Below the pieces are notes generated by a model. That model was not told the origin of the DNA and ran no database searches. It saw nothing but the letters and a program-made list of their open reading frames with translations. DNA of 11,369 bases, taken from positions 1 through 11,369 of the forward strand of contig DASPLH010000190.1 in the NCBI GenBank assembly GCA_035627675.1, in the 5' to 3' direction. Shown here piece after piece: positions 4,185-11,133 of the stretch. The translations under genes and the position numbers were made by a program. Positions within the stretch are counted from its first letter, which is position 1. Every line of letters starts with the position of its first letter. This stretch comes from DASPLH01 sp035627675 (GTDB taxonomy: Bacteria > Acidobacteriota > Terriglobia > Terriglobales > Acidobacteriaceae).

Positions 4185-6059
4185 ATGCGAAGGCTGATCC
4201 GCCTGCTCTGGTACGTCAGGCCCTACTGGCTCCAGCTCTTCGCCTCCGTGGTGCTGATGGCCATCGTCGGCCTGCTCGACGCCTTCCGCGTCCTGCTCAT
4301 CGGCCCCATCTTCGACCGCGTACTGAACCCGGGCGCGCGCACCGAGTCCATCCCGCTGTTCACCATCCCGAAGATCGGGCACACCGTTCAACTGGAGCAG
4401 TTCGTCCCGGGCTTCATGCACAACGCGTGGACGATGGTGGCCTTCGCGTTGGTCACGGCCACGGTTCTCAAGGGCATCTTCGATTATCTCGGCACGTACC
4501 TGGTCAACTACGCCGGCTTTGGACTCATCACGGACCTGCGCAACGACCTCTACAGCTCCGTGCTGCGCCGTTCGGTCTCGTTCTTCCAGAAGCACCCGAC
4601 CGGGAAGCTGGTCTCCACGATCATCAACGACATCGACAAGGTGCAGTTTGCGATGTCGAGCGTGCTGTCGGAATTCCTCCAGCAGTTCTTCACCCTGATC
4701 TTCACCGCCGCGGTGGTGGTCGTGCTCGGCGGCAAGCTCGCCTGGGTGCTGGTGTTCTTCATCCCGGTGATCCTGGTTTCGGTTCGCCGCATCGGGCGCA
4801 GCGTTCGCACCACCACGCGCAAGGGGCAGGACAAGCTGGCCGAGATCCAGAACATCCTGCACGAAACCATAACCGGCAACCGCATCGTCAAGGCTTTCGG
4901 CATGGAGCCGTGGGAGACGATGCGCTTCCGCGGAGCCGCCACGCGCCTGTTCCGCGCGAACCTGCGCTCCGTCCGCGCCCAGGCCGTCAGCTCGCCGTTG
5001 ATGGACATCTTCGGGGCCGTCGCTATCGGACTGCTGCTGCTGCTCGGCCGCGACCGCATCAATCACGGCATCTTCACCGCCGGAAGCTTCCTGGCCTTCA
5101 TCGTCGCCGTTTTCAAGCTCTACGATCCGGTCCGCAAGTTCGCCATCTTCAACAACAGCTTCCAGCAGGCGCTGGGCGCGTCGGCGTCGATCTTCGAGTT
5201 CATGGACGTCGAGGACAACGTGCTCGAAAAGCCGCGCGCCGTGGCCATGAAGCCGTTCCACGACAGCATCCGTTTCGAGAACGCCAGCTTCACCTACGGA
5301 GATTGCGGCGCGTCGCCCGACGTCCTGCGCAACATCGATCTCCACGTCAGGCGCGGCGAGGTGATCGCCATCGTGGGCAGCAGCGGCTCCGGCAAGAGCA
5401 CGCTGGTGCACCTCATCCCGCGCTTCTTCGACGTGACCGGGGGTCGCCTGCTCGTGGACGGACACGACGTCCGGGACCTTACGCTGCAATCGCTGCGCGA
5501 GCAGATCGGCATGGTCACGCAGGAAACCATCCTGTTCAACGACACCGTCCGCAACAACATCGCCTACGGACAGCCCCACGTTTCCAACGAACAGGTGGAA
5601 GCCGCCGCGAAGGCCGCGCTTGCGCACGACTTCATCATGGCCATGCCCGAGGGCTACAACACGGTGATCGGCGAGCGCGGGTTCCGCCTCTCCGGAGGCG
5701 AGCGCCAGCGACTCAGCATCGCGCGCGCCCTGCTGAAAAACGCCCCGGTCCTGATCCTCGACGAGGCCACCTCGGCGCTCGACACGGAAAGCGAATCGCT
5801 GGTGCAGGCCGCGCTTCAAAACCTGATGACGAACCGCACGTCGTTCGTCATCGCGCATCGGCTCAGCACGATCCGCCGCGCCGACCGCATCGTCGTTCTC
5901 GAGAACGGAACCATCGCCGATATCGGCAGTCACGACGAACTAATGGCTCGCCTCGGCACCTACAGCCGTCTCTACGAACTTCAGTTCAGCGGCATGGACC
6001 CGAGACAAGATACGAACGTGCACACAGCCGTAGCCACTATGAAGTTGCAATCGGAGTAA
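4185..6059 (+). CDS. msbA: MsbA-like ABC exporter (fused membrane and ATPase domains)
   Basis: This is a half-transporter that should act as a homodimer in the inner membrane, most likely flipping lipid A or another lipid. The 624 residues have a six-helix type I export membrane domain (about 1-330) with hydrophobic stretches near 15-34, 82-100, 168-200 and 275-310. The ATPase domain follows (about 360-600), with Walker A GSSGSGKST (398-406), Q-loop Gln446, signature LSGGERQ (502-508), Walker B VLILDEA (522-528) and H-loop His558. The phrase FNDTVRNNIAYG (451-462) and the overall length favour MsbA over drug exporters, but the substrate is inferred. The ATG at 4185 has GAGG 6 nt upstream. It ends 16 nt before yicC, so co-transcription is likely. 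Large open frames overlap it on both strands and are GC-driven shadows. Confidence 0.93.
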   Translation: MRRLIRLLWYVRPYWLQLFASVVLMAIVGLLDAFRVLLIGPIFDRVLNPGARTESIPLFTIPKIGHTVQLEQFVPGFMHNAWTMVAFALVTATVLKGIFDYLGTYLVNYAGFGLITDLRNDLYSSVLRRSVSFFQKHPTGKLVSTIINDIDKVQFAMSSVLSEFLQQFFTLIFTAAVVVVLGGKLAWVLVFFIPVILVSVRRIGRSVRTTTRKGQDKLAEIQNILHETITGNRIVKAFGMEPWETMRFRGAATRLFRANLRSVRAQAVSSPLMDIFGAVAIGLLLLLGRDRINHGIFTAGSFLAFIVAVFKLYDPVRKFAIFNNSFQQALGASASIFEFMDVEDNVLEKPRAVAMKPFHDSIRFENASFTYGDCGASPDVLRNIDLHVRRGEVIAIVGSSGSGKSTLVHLIPRFFDVTGGRLLVDGHDVRDLTLQSLREQIGMVTQETILFNDTVRNNIAYGQPHVSNEQVEAAAKAALAHDFIMAMPEGYNTVIGERGFRLSGGERQRLSIARALLKNAPVLILDEATSALDTESESLVQAALQNLMTNRTSFVIAHRLSTIRRADRIVVLENGTIADIGSHDELMARLGTYSRLYELQFSGMDPRQDTNVHTAVATMKLQSE

Positions 6060-6075
6060 GAAGGGAACGCAAGCG

Positions 6076-6963
6076 ATGTCCATACGATCGATGACGGGTT
6101 TCGCGCAGGTGAAGGGACAGCACGGCGAAACGGCCTTCACCATCTCGCTGAAGTCCGTCAACCATCGCTTCCTCGATCTCCACCTTCGGCTTCCGGCCGG
6201 GGCCGACGGACTGGAACAGGCCGTCCGGCGCATGTTCAAGGAGAAGCTGCACCGGGGACACATCGAGGTCAGCCTGTCGCTCGAACACGCCGGGAACTCC
6301 GCCGTCAGCATCAACCGGGAACTCGTCGCCGGCTATGTCCACGCCTTCCGCCGCGCCGCCCAGGAGCTCGGGGTCCAGGGCGAACCCGACCTCAATGCGA
6401 TTTTCCGGCTCAACGGAGTGCTCAGCTCCACGGGTGAGGCGCCGCAGGACGAAGCCTTTCAGCAGGCAGTCGCTGCCAGATTGGAAGAAGGCATCGAACG
6501 GCTCAACGCCATGCGCGATGCGGAAGGCTCTCACATCGCCGCCGAGCTGCGCAGCCGCCTGCAGCACATGACGCAGGTCAACGAAGAGATAGAGCAACTG
6601 CGTGGAACCGTGCTGCAAGCGTATCTCGTAAAGATACAGTCGAGGCTCAGCGAGCTGATGGGAGCGCAGGCCGATCCCGACCGCATCCTCCAGGAAGCCG
6701 CGATGCTGGCCGAGCGCAGCGATATCCACGAAGAGATCGTGCGCATGAAGACGCACATCCAGCACTTCGACGGGCTGCTCGGCGAGGGGCGCGACGTGGG
6801 CAAGAAGCTCGATTTCCTGCTTCAGGAAATGAACCGCGAAGCCAACACCATGCTTTCGAAGACGTCCGGAGTTTCCGGAGATGCGTTGCGCATCACCGAA
6901 CTCGGTCTCGCTCTGAAAGCAGATATCGAAAAAGTCCGTGAACAGGTGCAAAACATAGAATGA
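6076..6963 (+). CDS. yicC: YicC/YloC-family endoribonuclease-like protein
   Basis: YicC-family proteins are stress-linked RNA-processing proteins; E. coli YicC is reported to affect small-RNA turnover and to have RNase activity. The 295 residues match the family length. The N-terminus MSIRSMTGFAQ carries the diagnostic SMTGF motif, followed by SLKSVNHRFLDLHLRLP (24-40). The C-terminal DUF1732 part ends with NREANTMLSKTS (253-264) and KVREQVQNIE, the near-invariant family tail. It starts at ATG 6076 with AAGGG 10 nt upstream, 16 nt after the ABC transporter stop. Its TGA overlaps the gmk ATG (ATGA at 6960-6963), indicating translational coupling. The yicC-gmk-rpoZ order is widely conserved in bacteria. 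Confidence 0.95.
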   Translation: MSIRSMTGFAQVKGQHGETAFTISLKSVNHRFLDLHLRLPAGADGLEQAVRRMFKEKLHRGHIEVSLSLEHAGNSAVSINRELVAGYVHAFRRAAQELGVQGEPDLNAIFRLNGVLSSTGEAPQDEAFQQAVAARLEEGIERLNAMRDAEGSHIAAELRSRLQHMTQVNEEIEQLRGTVLQAYLVKIQSRLSELMGAQADPDRILQEAAMLAERSDIHEEIVRMKTHIQHFDGLLGEGRDVGKKLDFLLQEMNREANTMLSKTSGVSGDALRITELGLALKADIEKVREQVQNIE

Positions 6964-7664
6964 GCCTGGTCTTCATCATCTCCGCGCCGTCCGGGTCCGG
7001 CAAATCGACCCTCGTGAACGAGATTCGGAACTCGGTTGACCGGCTCGACTTCTCCGTTTCCTACACCACGCGCAAGCCGCGCGGCAGCGAGACCAATGGC
7101 CGCGAGTATTACTACATCGATCGCGACGAATTCGAGCGGATGATCGAGCAGGGCGCGTTCCTCGAGTATGCCGACGTCTTTGGCAATTACTACGGCACGG
7201 CGCGCCACTTCCTGCGCGAAGCCGAGTTGCGCGGTTACGACCTGCTGCTCGATATCGACGTGCAGGGAGCCTCGCAGCTGCAGCGCAGCCTGCCGCAGGC
7301 CATCAGCATCTTCATCCTGCCGCCGTCGAAACAGGAACTCGAGAAGCGCCTGCGCAACCGCAGTGCGGCCGAGAATGTGCCGAACGAAATCATCCAGCGC
7401 CGCCTCCGTACCGCGTCTCACGAGATTGAGAAGTATGAGAAATACGACTATATTCTGGTGAACGCGAACCTTGAGGATTCCGCCAGGCAGCTCAGGGCCA
7501 TCATCGTGTCGGAGCGGTTGCGGGCCTCGGGGGAGAGGACATACACGCCGGAGGAGCAGCAGGTGTTCCATCTGGCGGATCAGTGCCGTCTCGCCGCAAT
7601 GCGCGACAGCATTCAGTCGATTATCGCGACCTTCACGCCCGAATCTTCGTCGGTCGCACAGTAG
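6960..7664 (+). CDS. gmk: Guanylate kinase
   Basis: Gmk phosphorylates GMP to GDP with ATP in the cytosol and feeds GTP, dGTP and riboflavin precursor pools. The 234-residue product has the P-loop APSGSGKST (9-17), the GMP-binding block SVSYTTRKPRGSETNGREYY (32-51), YADVFGNYYGT (70-80), the acidic DLLLDIDVQGA (94-104) and the lid-region arginines RLRNRSAAE (130-138). All catalytic positions I can place are intact. It is somewhat longer than E. coli Gmk (207) because of a C-terminal extension of unknown role after about residue 195. The ATG overlaps the yicC stop, and the stop codon lies inside the SD of rpoZ, so expression of the three genes is tightly linked. Confidence 0.97.
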   Translation: MSLVFIISAPSGSGKSTLVNEIRNSVDRLDFSVSYTTRKPRGSETNGREYYYIDRDEFERMIEQGAFLEYADVFGNYYGTARHFLREAELRGYDLLLDIDVQGASQLQRSLPQAISIFILPPSKQELEKRLRNRSAAENVPNEIIQRRLRTASHEIEKYEKYDYILVNANLEDSARQLRAIIVSERLRASGERTYTPEEQQVFHLADQCRLAAMRDSIQSIIATFTPESSSVAQ

Positions 7665-7672
7665 GGGGATTT

Positions 7673-7894
7673 ATGGAGCTGTTCCACGGCTTCGACAGCA
7701 ACTACCGCTACATCCTCGTGGCCGCTCGCCGCGCTCGCCAGCTTCAATCCGGCGCCAAGCCACTGGTCGACACCCAGTCGCGTAAACCCTGCCGCATCGC
7801 CGAGCAGGAGATCCAGGCCGACAAGGTCAAGTGGTTCGTCCCCGAGCGGCAAACGGCCGCCGCGCCCGAAACCCCGGCCGAAGCGGACGATTAG
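7673..7894 (+). CDS. rpoZ: DNA-directed RNA polymerase omega subunit
   Basis: Omega is the small subunit that folds onto beta-prime and stabilises RNA polymerase; in several bacteria it forms part of a ppGpp site. The product is 73 residues, short but normal for the phylum-level range of RpoZ. The conserved core is visible: FDSNYRYILVAARRARQL (7-24), then RIAEQEIQADKVKW (41-54), followed by an Ala/Pro/Glu-rich tail. The start ATG at 7673 is chosen over an upstream open frame because AGGGGG (7663-7668) lies 4 nt before it and the homology begins there. The SD overlaps the gmk stop codon (TAG 7662-7664). It is the last gene of the ABC transporter-yicC-gmk-rpoZ run. Confidence 0.93.
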   Translation: MELFHGFDSNYRYILVAARRARQLQSGAKPLVDTQSRKPCRIAEQEIQADKVKWFVPERQTAAAPETPAEADD

Positions 7895-7909
7895 CCCGGT
7901 CCTCCGTCA

Positions 7910-7972
7910 GCACGGCGCAATGGTGCCACGGCAGCCTGTCAGGTCAGCCGTGCGTCTCTGCGCATCGCAGAG
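7910..7972. promoter_or_regulatory. Two stacked inverted repeats between rpoZ and coaBC
   Basis: GCACGGC (7910-7916) pairs with GCCGTGC (7947-7953). Immediately after, CTCTGCG (7956-7962) pairs perfectly with CGCAGAG (7966-7972) around a 3-nt centre. The second palindrome sits 6 bp upstream of the coaBC -10 and covers the -35 position, so it could be an operator. It could also act as a hairpin at the 3' end of the rpoZ operon, though no T-tract follows. Confidence 0.45.
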
Positions 7973-7978
7973 CATCTG

Positions 7979-7991
7979 TATCATCTAGAGG
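7979..7991 (+). promoter_or_regulatory. coaBC promoter: -10 at leaderless spacing
   Basis: TATCAT (7979-7984) matches 5 of 6 bases of the -10 consensus and is directly preceded by TG. Exactly 6 nt follow before a GTG at 7991, the same layout as ribA, the DUF2520 gene and rapZ. No TTGACA-like -35 is present; that position is taken by the CTCTGCG/CGCAGAG palindrome. If translation instead begins at ATG 8021, the same promoter gives a 30-nt leader with an AGGCGG SD-like sequence at 8007-8012. Confidence 0.5.
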
Positions 7992-9262
7992 TGACCGCCG
8001 TAAGCCAGGCGGCAACTACCATGAAGATCGCACTCGGCGTTACCGGTGGCATCGCCGCATATAAAGCCGCCGAAATCGTTCGTCTCCTCCAGGATCGCGG
8101 AGTCCACGTTCAGGTCGTTATGACCCGCGCCGCGCAGGAGTTCGTGCGCCCGCTTACCTTCGCCGCGCTCACGGGCGAGAAGGTCATCACCGGCATGTTC
8201 GGCGGCGGGTCCGAGCCGAACCTCGAGTCCTCGGTCGAACATATTGGCGTATCGCAATCCATAGACGCGCTGCTCGTGGCTCCGGCAACGGCCGACACCC
8301 TGGCGAAGTTTGCCAACGGCATCGCCGGCGACTTTCTTTCGACGCTGTACCTTGCGACCACCGCGCCCGTAATCGTTGCTCCGGCGATGAACGTCAACAT
8401 GTGGAACCACGCCGCCACCCAGCGCAACCTCGATGTCCTGCGCAGCCGCGGCGTCCGCATCGTGGAGCCCGGCAACGGATACCTCGCCTGCGGCATGGTC
8501 GGCGCAGGACGGCTCGCCGAGCCGGAACAGATCGTCGAAGCCACGCTCGAGACCCTCGGAGTCGCGCAGGACCTGAAGGGTGAAACCGTCCTCATCACCG
8601 CCGGGCCGACGCACGAACCCATCGATCCCGTGCGCTTCATCGGCAACCGTTCCAGCGGCAAGATGGGTTACGCCCTGGCCGAAGCCGCCATTCGCCGCGG
8701 CGCGCGCGTCATCCTCGTCAGCGGGCCTGTGGCGGTAAAGCCGCCGGCTGTCGCCGAGTTCGTGCCGGTCGAGACCGCGCAGCAGATGCGCGACGCCGTG
8801 ACCTTGCGCTTCCCCGAGGCCACGGCCGTCATCATGACCGCCGCCGTCGCCGACTACCGTCCGCGCGAGGCGGCTCCGCAGAAGATCAAGCGCGAGAAGA
8901 GCCTCTCGCTCGAACTCGAGGCCACCACCGACATCCTCGCCGAACTCGGCGCGCGCCGCTTGCCGAACCAGGTCCTCATCGGCTTCGCCGCCGAAACCAA
9001 CGACGCCGTCGAGAACGCGCGCAAGAAGCTGGCGAGGAAGGGAATCGACGCAATCGTCGTGAACGACGTCTCCGCGCCCGGACTGGGCTTCGGCTCCGAC
9101 CGGAACGCCGGCACGATCATCACCGCCGAGAGCGCCGTCGAGATTCCCGCGACCACCAAGCTGGAAATGGCCCAGCGGGTCGCCGACGCCCTCGTGCGAG
9201 TACGCGCGGCCAAAACCGTGCACAGAGCAGCGCCCACGGCGCACGCAGTGCCCCAGCCCTGA
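7991..9262 (+). CDS. coaBC: Bifunctional phosphopantothenoylcysteine decarboxylase / phosphopantothenate-cysteine ligase
   Basis: CoaBC joins cysteine to 4'-phosphopantothenate (CoaB, CTP-dependent) and decarboxylates the product with FMN (CoaC), giving 4'-phosphopantetheine for coenzyme A. The CoaC half (about 11-190) shows LGVTGGIAAYKAAE (15-28), catalytic His84 in VEHIGVS, PAMNVNMW (131-138) and the active-site Cys167 in GYLACGMVGAGRL. The CoaB half (about 197-405) shows ITAGPTHEPID (202-212), GNRSSGKMG (218-226), TAAVADYRP (283-291), KIKRE (298-302) and the VNDVS block near 357-361. The length of 423 residues is normal. The start is uncertain: GTG 7991 fits leaderless initiation, while ATG 8021 (10 residues shorter) has an AGGCGG 8 nt upstream. 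The stop overlaps the udg start (TGATG). Confidence 0.96.
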   Translation: MTAVSQAATTMKIALGVTGGIAAYKAAEIVRLLQDRGVHVQVVMTRAAQEFVRPLTFAALTGEKVITGMFGGGSEPNLESSVEHIGVSQSIDALLVAPATADTLAKFANGIAGDFLSTLYLATTAPVIVAPAMNVNMWNHAATQRNLDVLRSRGVRIVEPGNGYLACGMVGAGRLAEPEQIVEATLETLGVAQDLKGETVLITAGPTHEPIDPVRFIGNRSSGKMGYALAEAAIRRGARVILVSGPVAVKPPAVAEFVPVETAQQMRDAVTLRFPEATAVIMTAAVADYRPREAAPQKIKREKSLSLELEATTDILAELGARRLPNQVLIGFAAETNDAVENARKKLARKGIDAIVVNDVSAPGLGFGSDRNAGTIITAESAVEIPATTKLEMAQRVADALVRVRAAKTVHRAAPTAHAVPQP

Positions 9263-10110
9263 TGCCCAGCCCGCCGCCATCCAAGACGCTGGACGCGCAG
9301 ACCCGCGCCGCGCTGGCCGCTCGCCTGCGCTTCTACCGCGAGCTCGGCGTCTATGACTTCTATCGGCGCGAGCCCTCCGCGGAACTGCTGGCGCAGTTGG
9401 AAGCAGCGGAGTCCCCGGCACCCACCATCGAGAGCGAGACCGAATTGCCCAAAGCCAAACCCGCGAAGTCCCCGGCCACCACCGACCGCTGTGCCGCGCT
9501 GGCCCTGATCCGCGAAGACATCGGCGAGTGCACGCGCTGCAAGCTGCACGAGCAGGGACGCAAGCAGATCGTCTTCGGCGTCGGCAACGTCAATGCCGAC
9601 ATCATGTTCGTCGGCGAAGGCCCCGGAGCGGATGAAGACGAGCAGGGCGAGCCCTTCGTCGGACGAGCCGGCCAGTTGCTCAACAACATGATCTCGGCCA
9701 TGGGGATCAAGCGTGAAGACGTTTACATCGCGAACGTCGTCAAGTGCCGCCCGCCGCAGAACCGCACGCCGGAACGCGATGAGTGCGAAACCTGTTCGCC
9801 GTTCCTCATGCGGCAGATCGCCACGGTGCGCCCGAAAGTCATCGTCGCGCTCGGAGCCGTGGCGGCCAAGAACCTGCTCGGCATCAACGACGCCATGGCT
9901 AACCTGCGCGGACACCTTTACGACTTCCACCCCATCGTCCCGAAGTCCGCGCCCGAGTACGACCCGGACTTCACGACGAAACTGGCCGTCACCTACCACC
10001 CAGCCTACCTGCTGCGCGACCCCCGCCAGAAGAAGGAAGCCTGGAAAGATCTCCAAATGGTGATGAAGTACCTCGGCATGCCGACGCCAGCAAAGAGCGC
10101 AAGCGAATAA
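9262..10110 (+). CDS. Family 4 uracil-DNA glycosylase (Fe-S, UdgA type)
   Basis: This enzyme excises uracil from DNA arising by cytosine deamination and starts base excision repair. The 282-residue protein has a variable N-terminal region (about 1-85) rich in Ala, Pro and Glu, then the catalytic domain. Four cysteines for the 4Fe-4S cluster are present: Cys90 and Cys93 (CTRC), Cys162 (VKCRPPQNR) and Cys178 (ETCSPF), the last pair 16 residues apart as in Thermus family 4 enzymes. Motif 1 is GEGPGADEDEQGEPFVGRAG (118-137) and motif 2 is YHPAYLLRDP (245-254) with His246. An additional Cys175 is not expected to bind the cluster. The ATG shares one base with the coaBC stop, so the two are probably co-translated. 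A stretch annotated as phage SPO1 polymerase-related in some databases is this same family. Confidence 0.94.
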   Translation: MPSPPPSKTLDAQTRAALAARLRFYRELGVYDFYRREPSAELLAQLEAAESPAPTIESETELPKAKPAKSPATTDRCAALALIREDIGECTRCKLHEQGRKQIVFGVGNVNADIMFVGEGPGADEDEQGEPFVGRAGQLLNNMISAMGIKREDVYIANVVKCRPPQNRTPERDECETCSPFLMRQIATVRPKVIVALGAVAAKNLLGINDAMANLRGHLYDFHPIVPKSAPEYDPDFTTKLAVTYHPAYLLRDPRQKKEAWKDLQMVMKYLGMPTPAKSASE

Positions 10111-10119
10111 TAAGCTCAA

Positions 10120-10156
10120 GGTGCCCCACATCCGCCCTCCGTTGGCGAATGTGGGG
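10120..10156 (+). repeat. GGTGCCCCAC hairpin repeat, locus 3
   Basis: CCCCACAT (10124-10131) pairs with ATGTGGGG (10149-10156), and inside CGCC (10133-10136) pairs with GGCG (10144-10147). It begins 9 nt after the udg stop. Compared with locus 2 the unit is nearly identical, but the stem base pair that is G-C there is A-T here, a compensatory double change. No T-tract follows, so it is not a standard terminator. Confidence 0.85.
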
Positions 10157-10233
10157 GTGTTTACGCCCAACCCCGCCCAGAGCCAATGTGGTGCGGTCCA
10201 AGCACAAGCGCTCCGTTGCCGCTTCGTATGAGG

Positions 10234-10251
10234 GCACGCCTTCAGGCGTGC
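10234..10251. repeat. Perfect 7-bp hairpin (GCACGCC-TTCA-GGCGTGC)
   Basis: GCACGCC (10234-10240) and GGCGTGC (10245-10251) form a perfect stem with a TTCA loop in the 290-bp gap between udg and the DinB-like gene. No T-tract follows. From memory, similar palindromes are dispersed in acidobacterial genomes, but only one copy is seen in this window. The rest of the gap from 10160 to 10400 shows no gene and no convincing promoter. Confidence 0.5.
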
Positions 10252-10400
10252 GGTAAAGACCAACGCGACGACAGCGGCCTGATCTATTTGGGCAAGAATA
10301 TAGGCTGTTCTCAGGAACCCGGCCGAACCACATCAGCGAAGCCCTGAAAACCGACCCGCGGCGGGCAACGGCCGCGCCCGCCGGAGAATCGACTTCTGCC

Positions 10401-11087
10401 ATGGGCGAGCACATTCGCGAGAGCAATGGTTGCTGGACACGCAGATCTTTTCTCAAAGGGTCAGCCGCTCTCAGCGCAGGCTCCATGTTTTCGGGAGCGC
10501 TCTTCATGTCGGAATCCGCACACGCATCCGGCTCGAATATCAACATCCTCGGTCCGCAACCCGGGTACGCACCGCAGTTGGGGAGCCTCGCTTCCATGCT
10601 CACCTGGTTGCGCGAAGCCAATGGCGTGATCGTCGCAACCGAAGGACTGACCACCACCGGCCTCGACCACCTCCTGGATCGCAACGCGAACACCATCGGC
10701 GCCCTGATGCTCCACCTCGCAGCCACCGAAACCTACTACCAGCTCAATACCTTCGAAGGGAAGAAGTGGGGCACTTGGCCGGACGCAGTCAAACAGCGGT
10801 GGGACACAGCCATGAACCTCGGCGATGCGGCCCGCAAGACTATCAAGGCCCACCCGCGCGACTACTACCTCGGCATCCTTCGGGAGACCCGCGCGAAAAC
10901 CTTCGCCGAGTTCAAGAAGCGTGATGACCGCTGGCTCATGGCGGTTGACAAGGACTGGCCATGGGGTCCGACCAACAATCTCTGCAAGTGGTTCCACGTC
11001 TGCGAACACGAGGCACACCACGTCGGCCAGATCGCATTCCAAAGAAAACGGCTACCCGGAGCAAAACCGACGGACGACGAAGGGTGA
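10401..11087 (+). CDS. Tat-exported DinB-like four-helix metal-binding protein
   Basis: The 228-residue product starts with a twin-arginine signal, TRRSFLKG (13-20), a hydrophobic Ala/Gly/Ser segment to about 36 and an AHA-S cleavage-type site near 40-43. It is therefore probably folded with its metal in the cytoplasm and exported. The mature part fits the DinB/YfiT-like helical-bundle superfamily: His105 in LMLHLAATE, and His203 and His207 in CEHEAHHVGQI (201-211), form the usual three-His metal site. The enzymatic role is unknown; relatives include thiol-dependent transferases, and nothing here shows which. The ATG at 10401 has only a distant GGAGA (10383-10387, 13 nt away). The gene lies alone between udg and priA and is flanked by same-orientation GGTGCCCCAC repeats, suggesting an insertion into a conserved neighbourhood. 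Confidence 0.85.
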   Translation: MGEHIRESNGCWTRRSFLKGSAALSAGSMFSGALFMSESAHASGSNINILGPQPGYAPQLGSLASMLTWLREANGVIVATEGLTTTGLDHLLDRNANTIGALMLHLAATETYYQLNTFEGKKWGTWPDAVKQRWDTAMNLGDAARKTIKAHPRDYYLGILRETRAKTFAEFKKRDDRWLMAVDKDWPWGPTNNLCKWFHVCEHEAHHVGQIAFQRKRLPGAKPTDDEG

Positions 11088-11133
11088 CGCGATTCGAAGA
11101 ACCGGTGTGCAACCAGCTCGCACTTGGAACGGA

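Noticed and set aside
5918..5926. A GCCGATAT string resembling the sigma-28 -10
   Set aside because: It lies inside the ABC transporter coding sequence, has a mismatch and no TAAAGTTT-like partner upstream.
4179..5933. A 584-codon antisense open frame across the ABC transporter
   Set aside because: The composition is dominated by Asp, Glu, His, Arg and Val with no motif or SD. Long antisense frames are expected opposite GC-rich genes.
4079..6094. A 671-codon plus-strand open frame overlapping the ABC transporter in another frame
   Set aside because: The ABC transporter frame carries every expected motif in order. This frame is Arg/Pro/His-rich with no recognisable domain, typical of a GC-rich shadow.
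7985..9421. A 478-codon antisense open frame opposite coaBC and the udg start
   Set aside because: It spans two well-supported plus-strand genes and has low-complexity Gly/Asp/Arg composition, no SD and no family resemblance.
8854..10263. A 469-codon antisense open frame opposite coaBC-udg running into the intergenic repeat
   Set aside because: Its N-terminal part is only the translated GGTGCCCCAC hairpin repeat and the rest is antisense of udg, so there is no evidence of coding.
10281..10310. An AT-richer patch with TATAGG ahead of the DinB-like gene as its promoter
   Set aside because: The hexamer match is poor, no -35 lies at a workable distance and it is about 100 nt from the start, so it is not strong enough to list as a feature.
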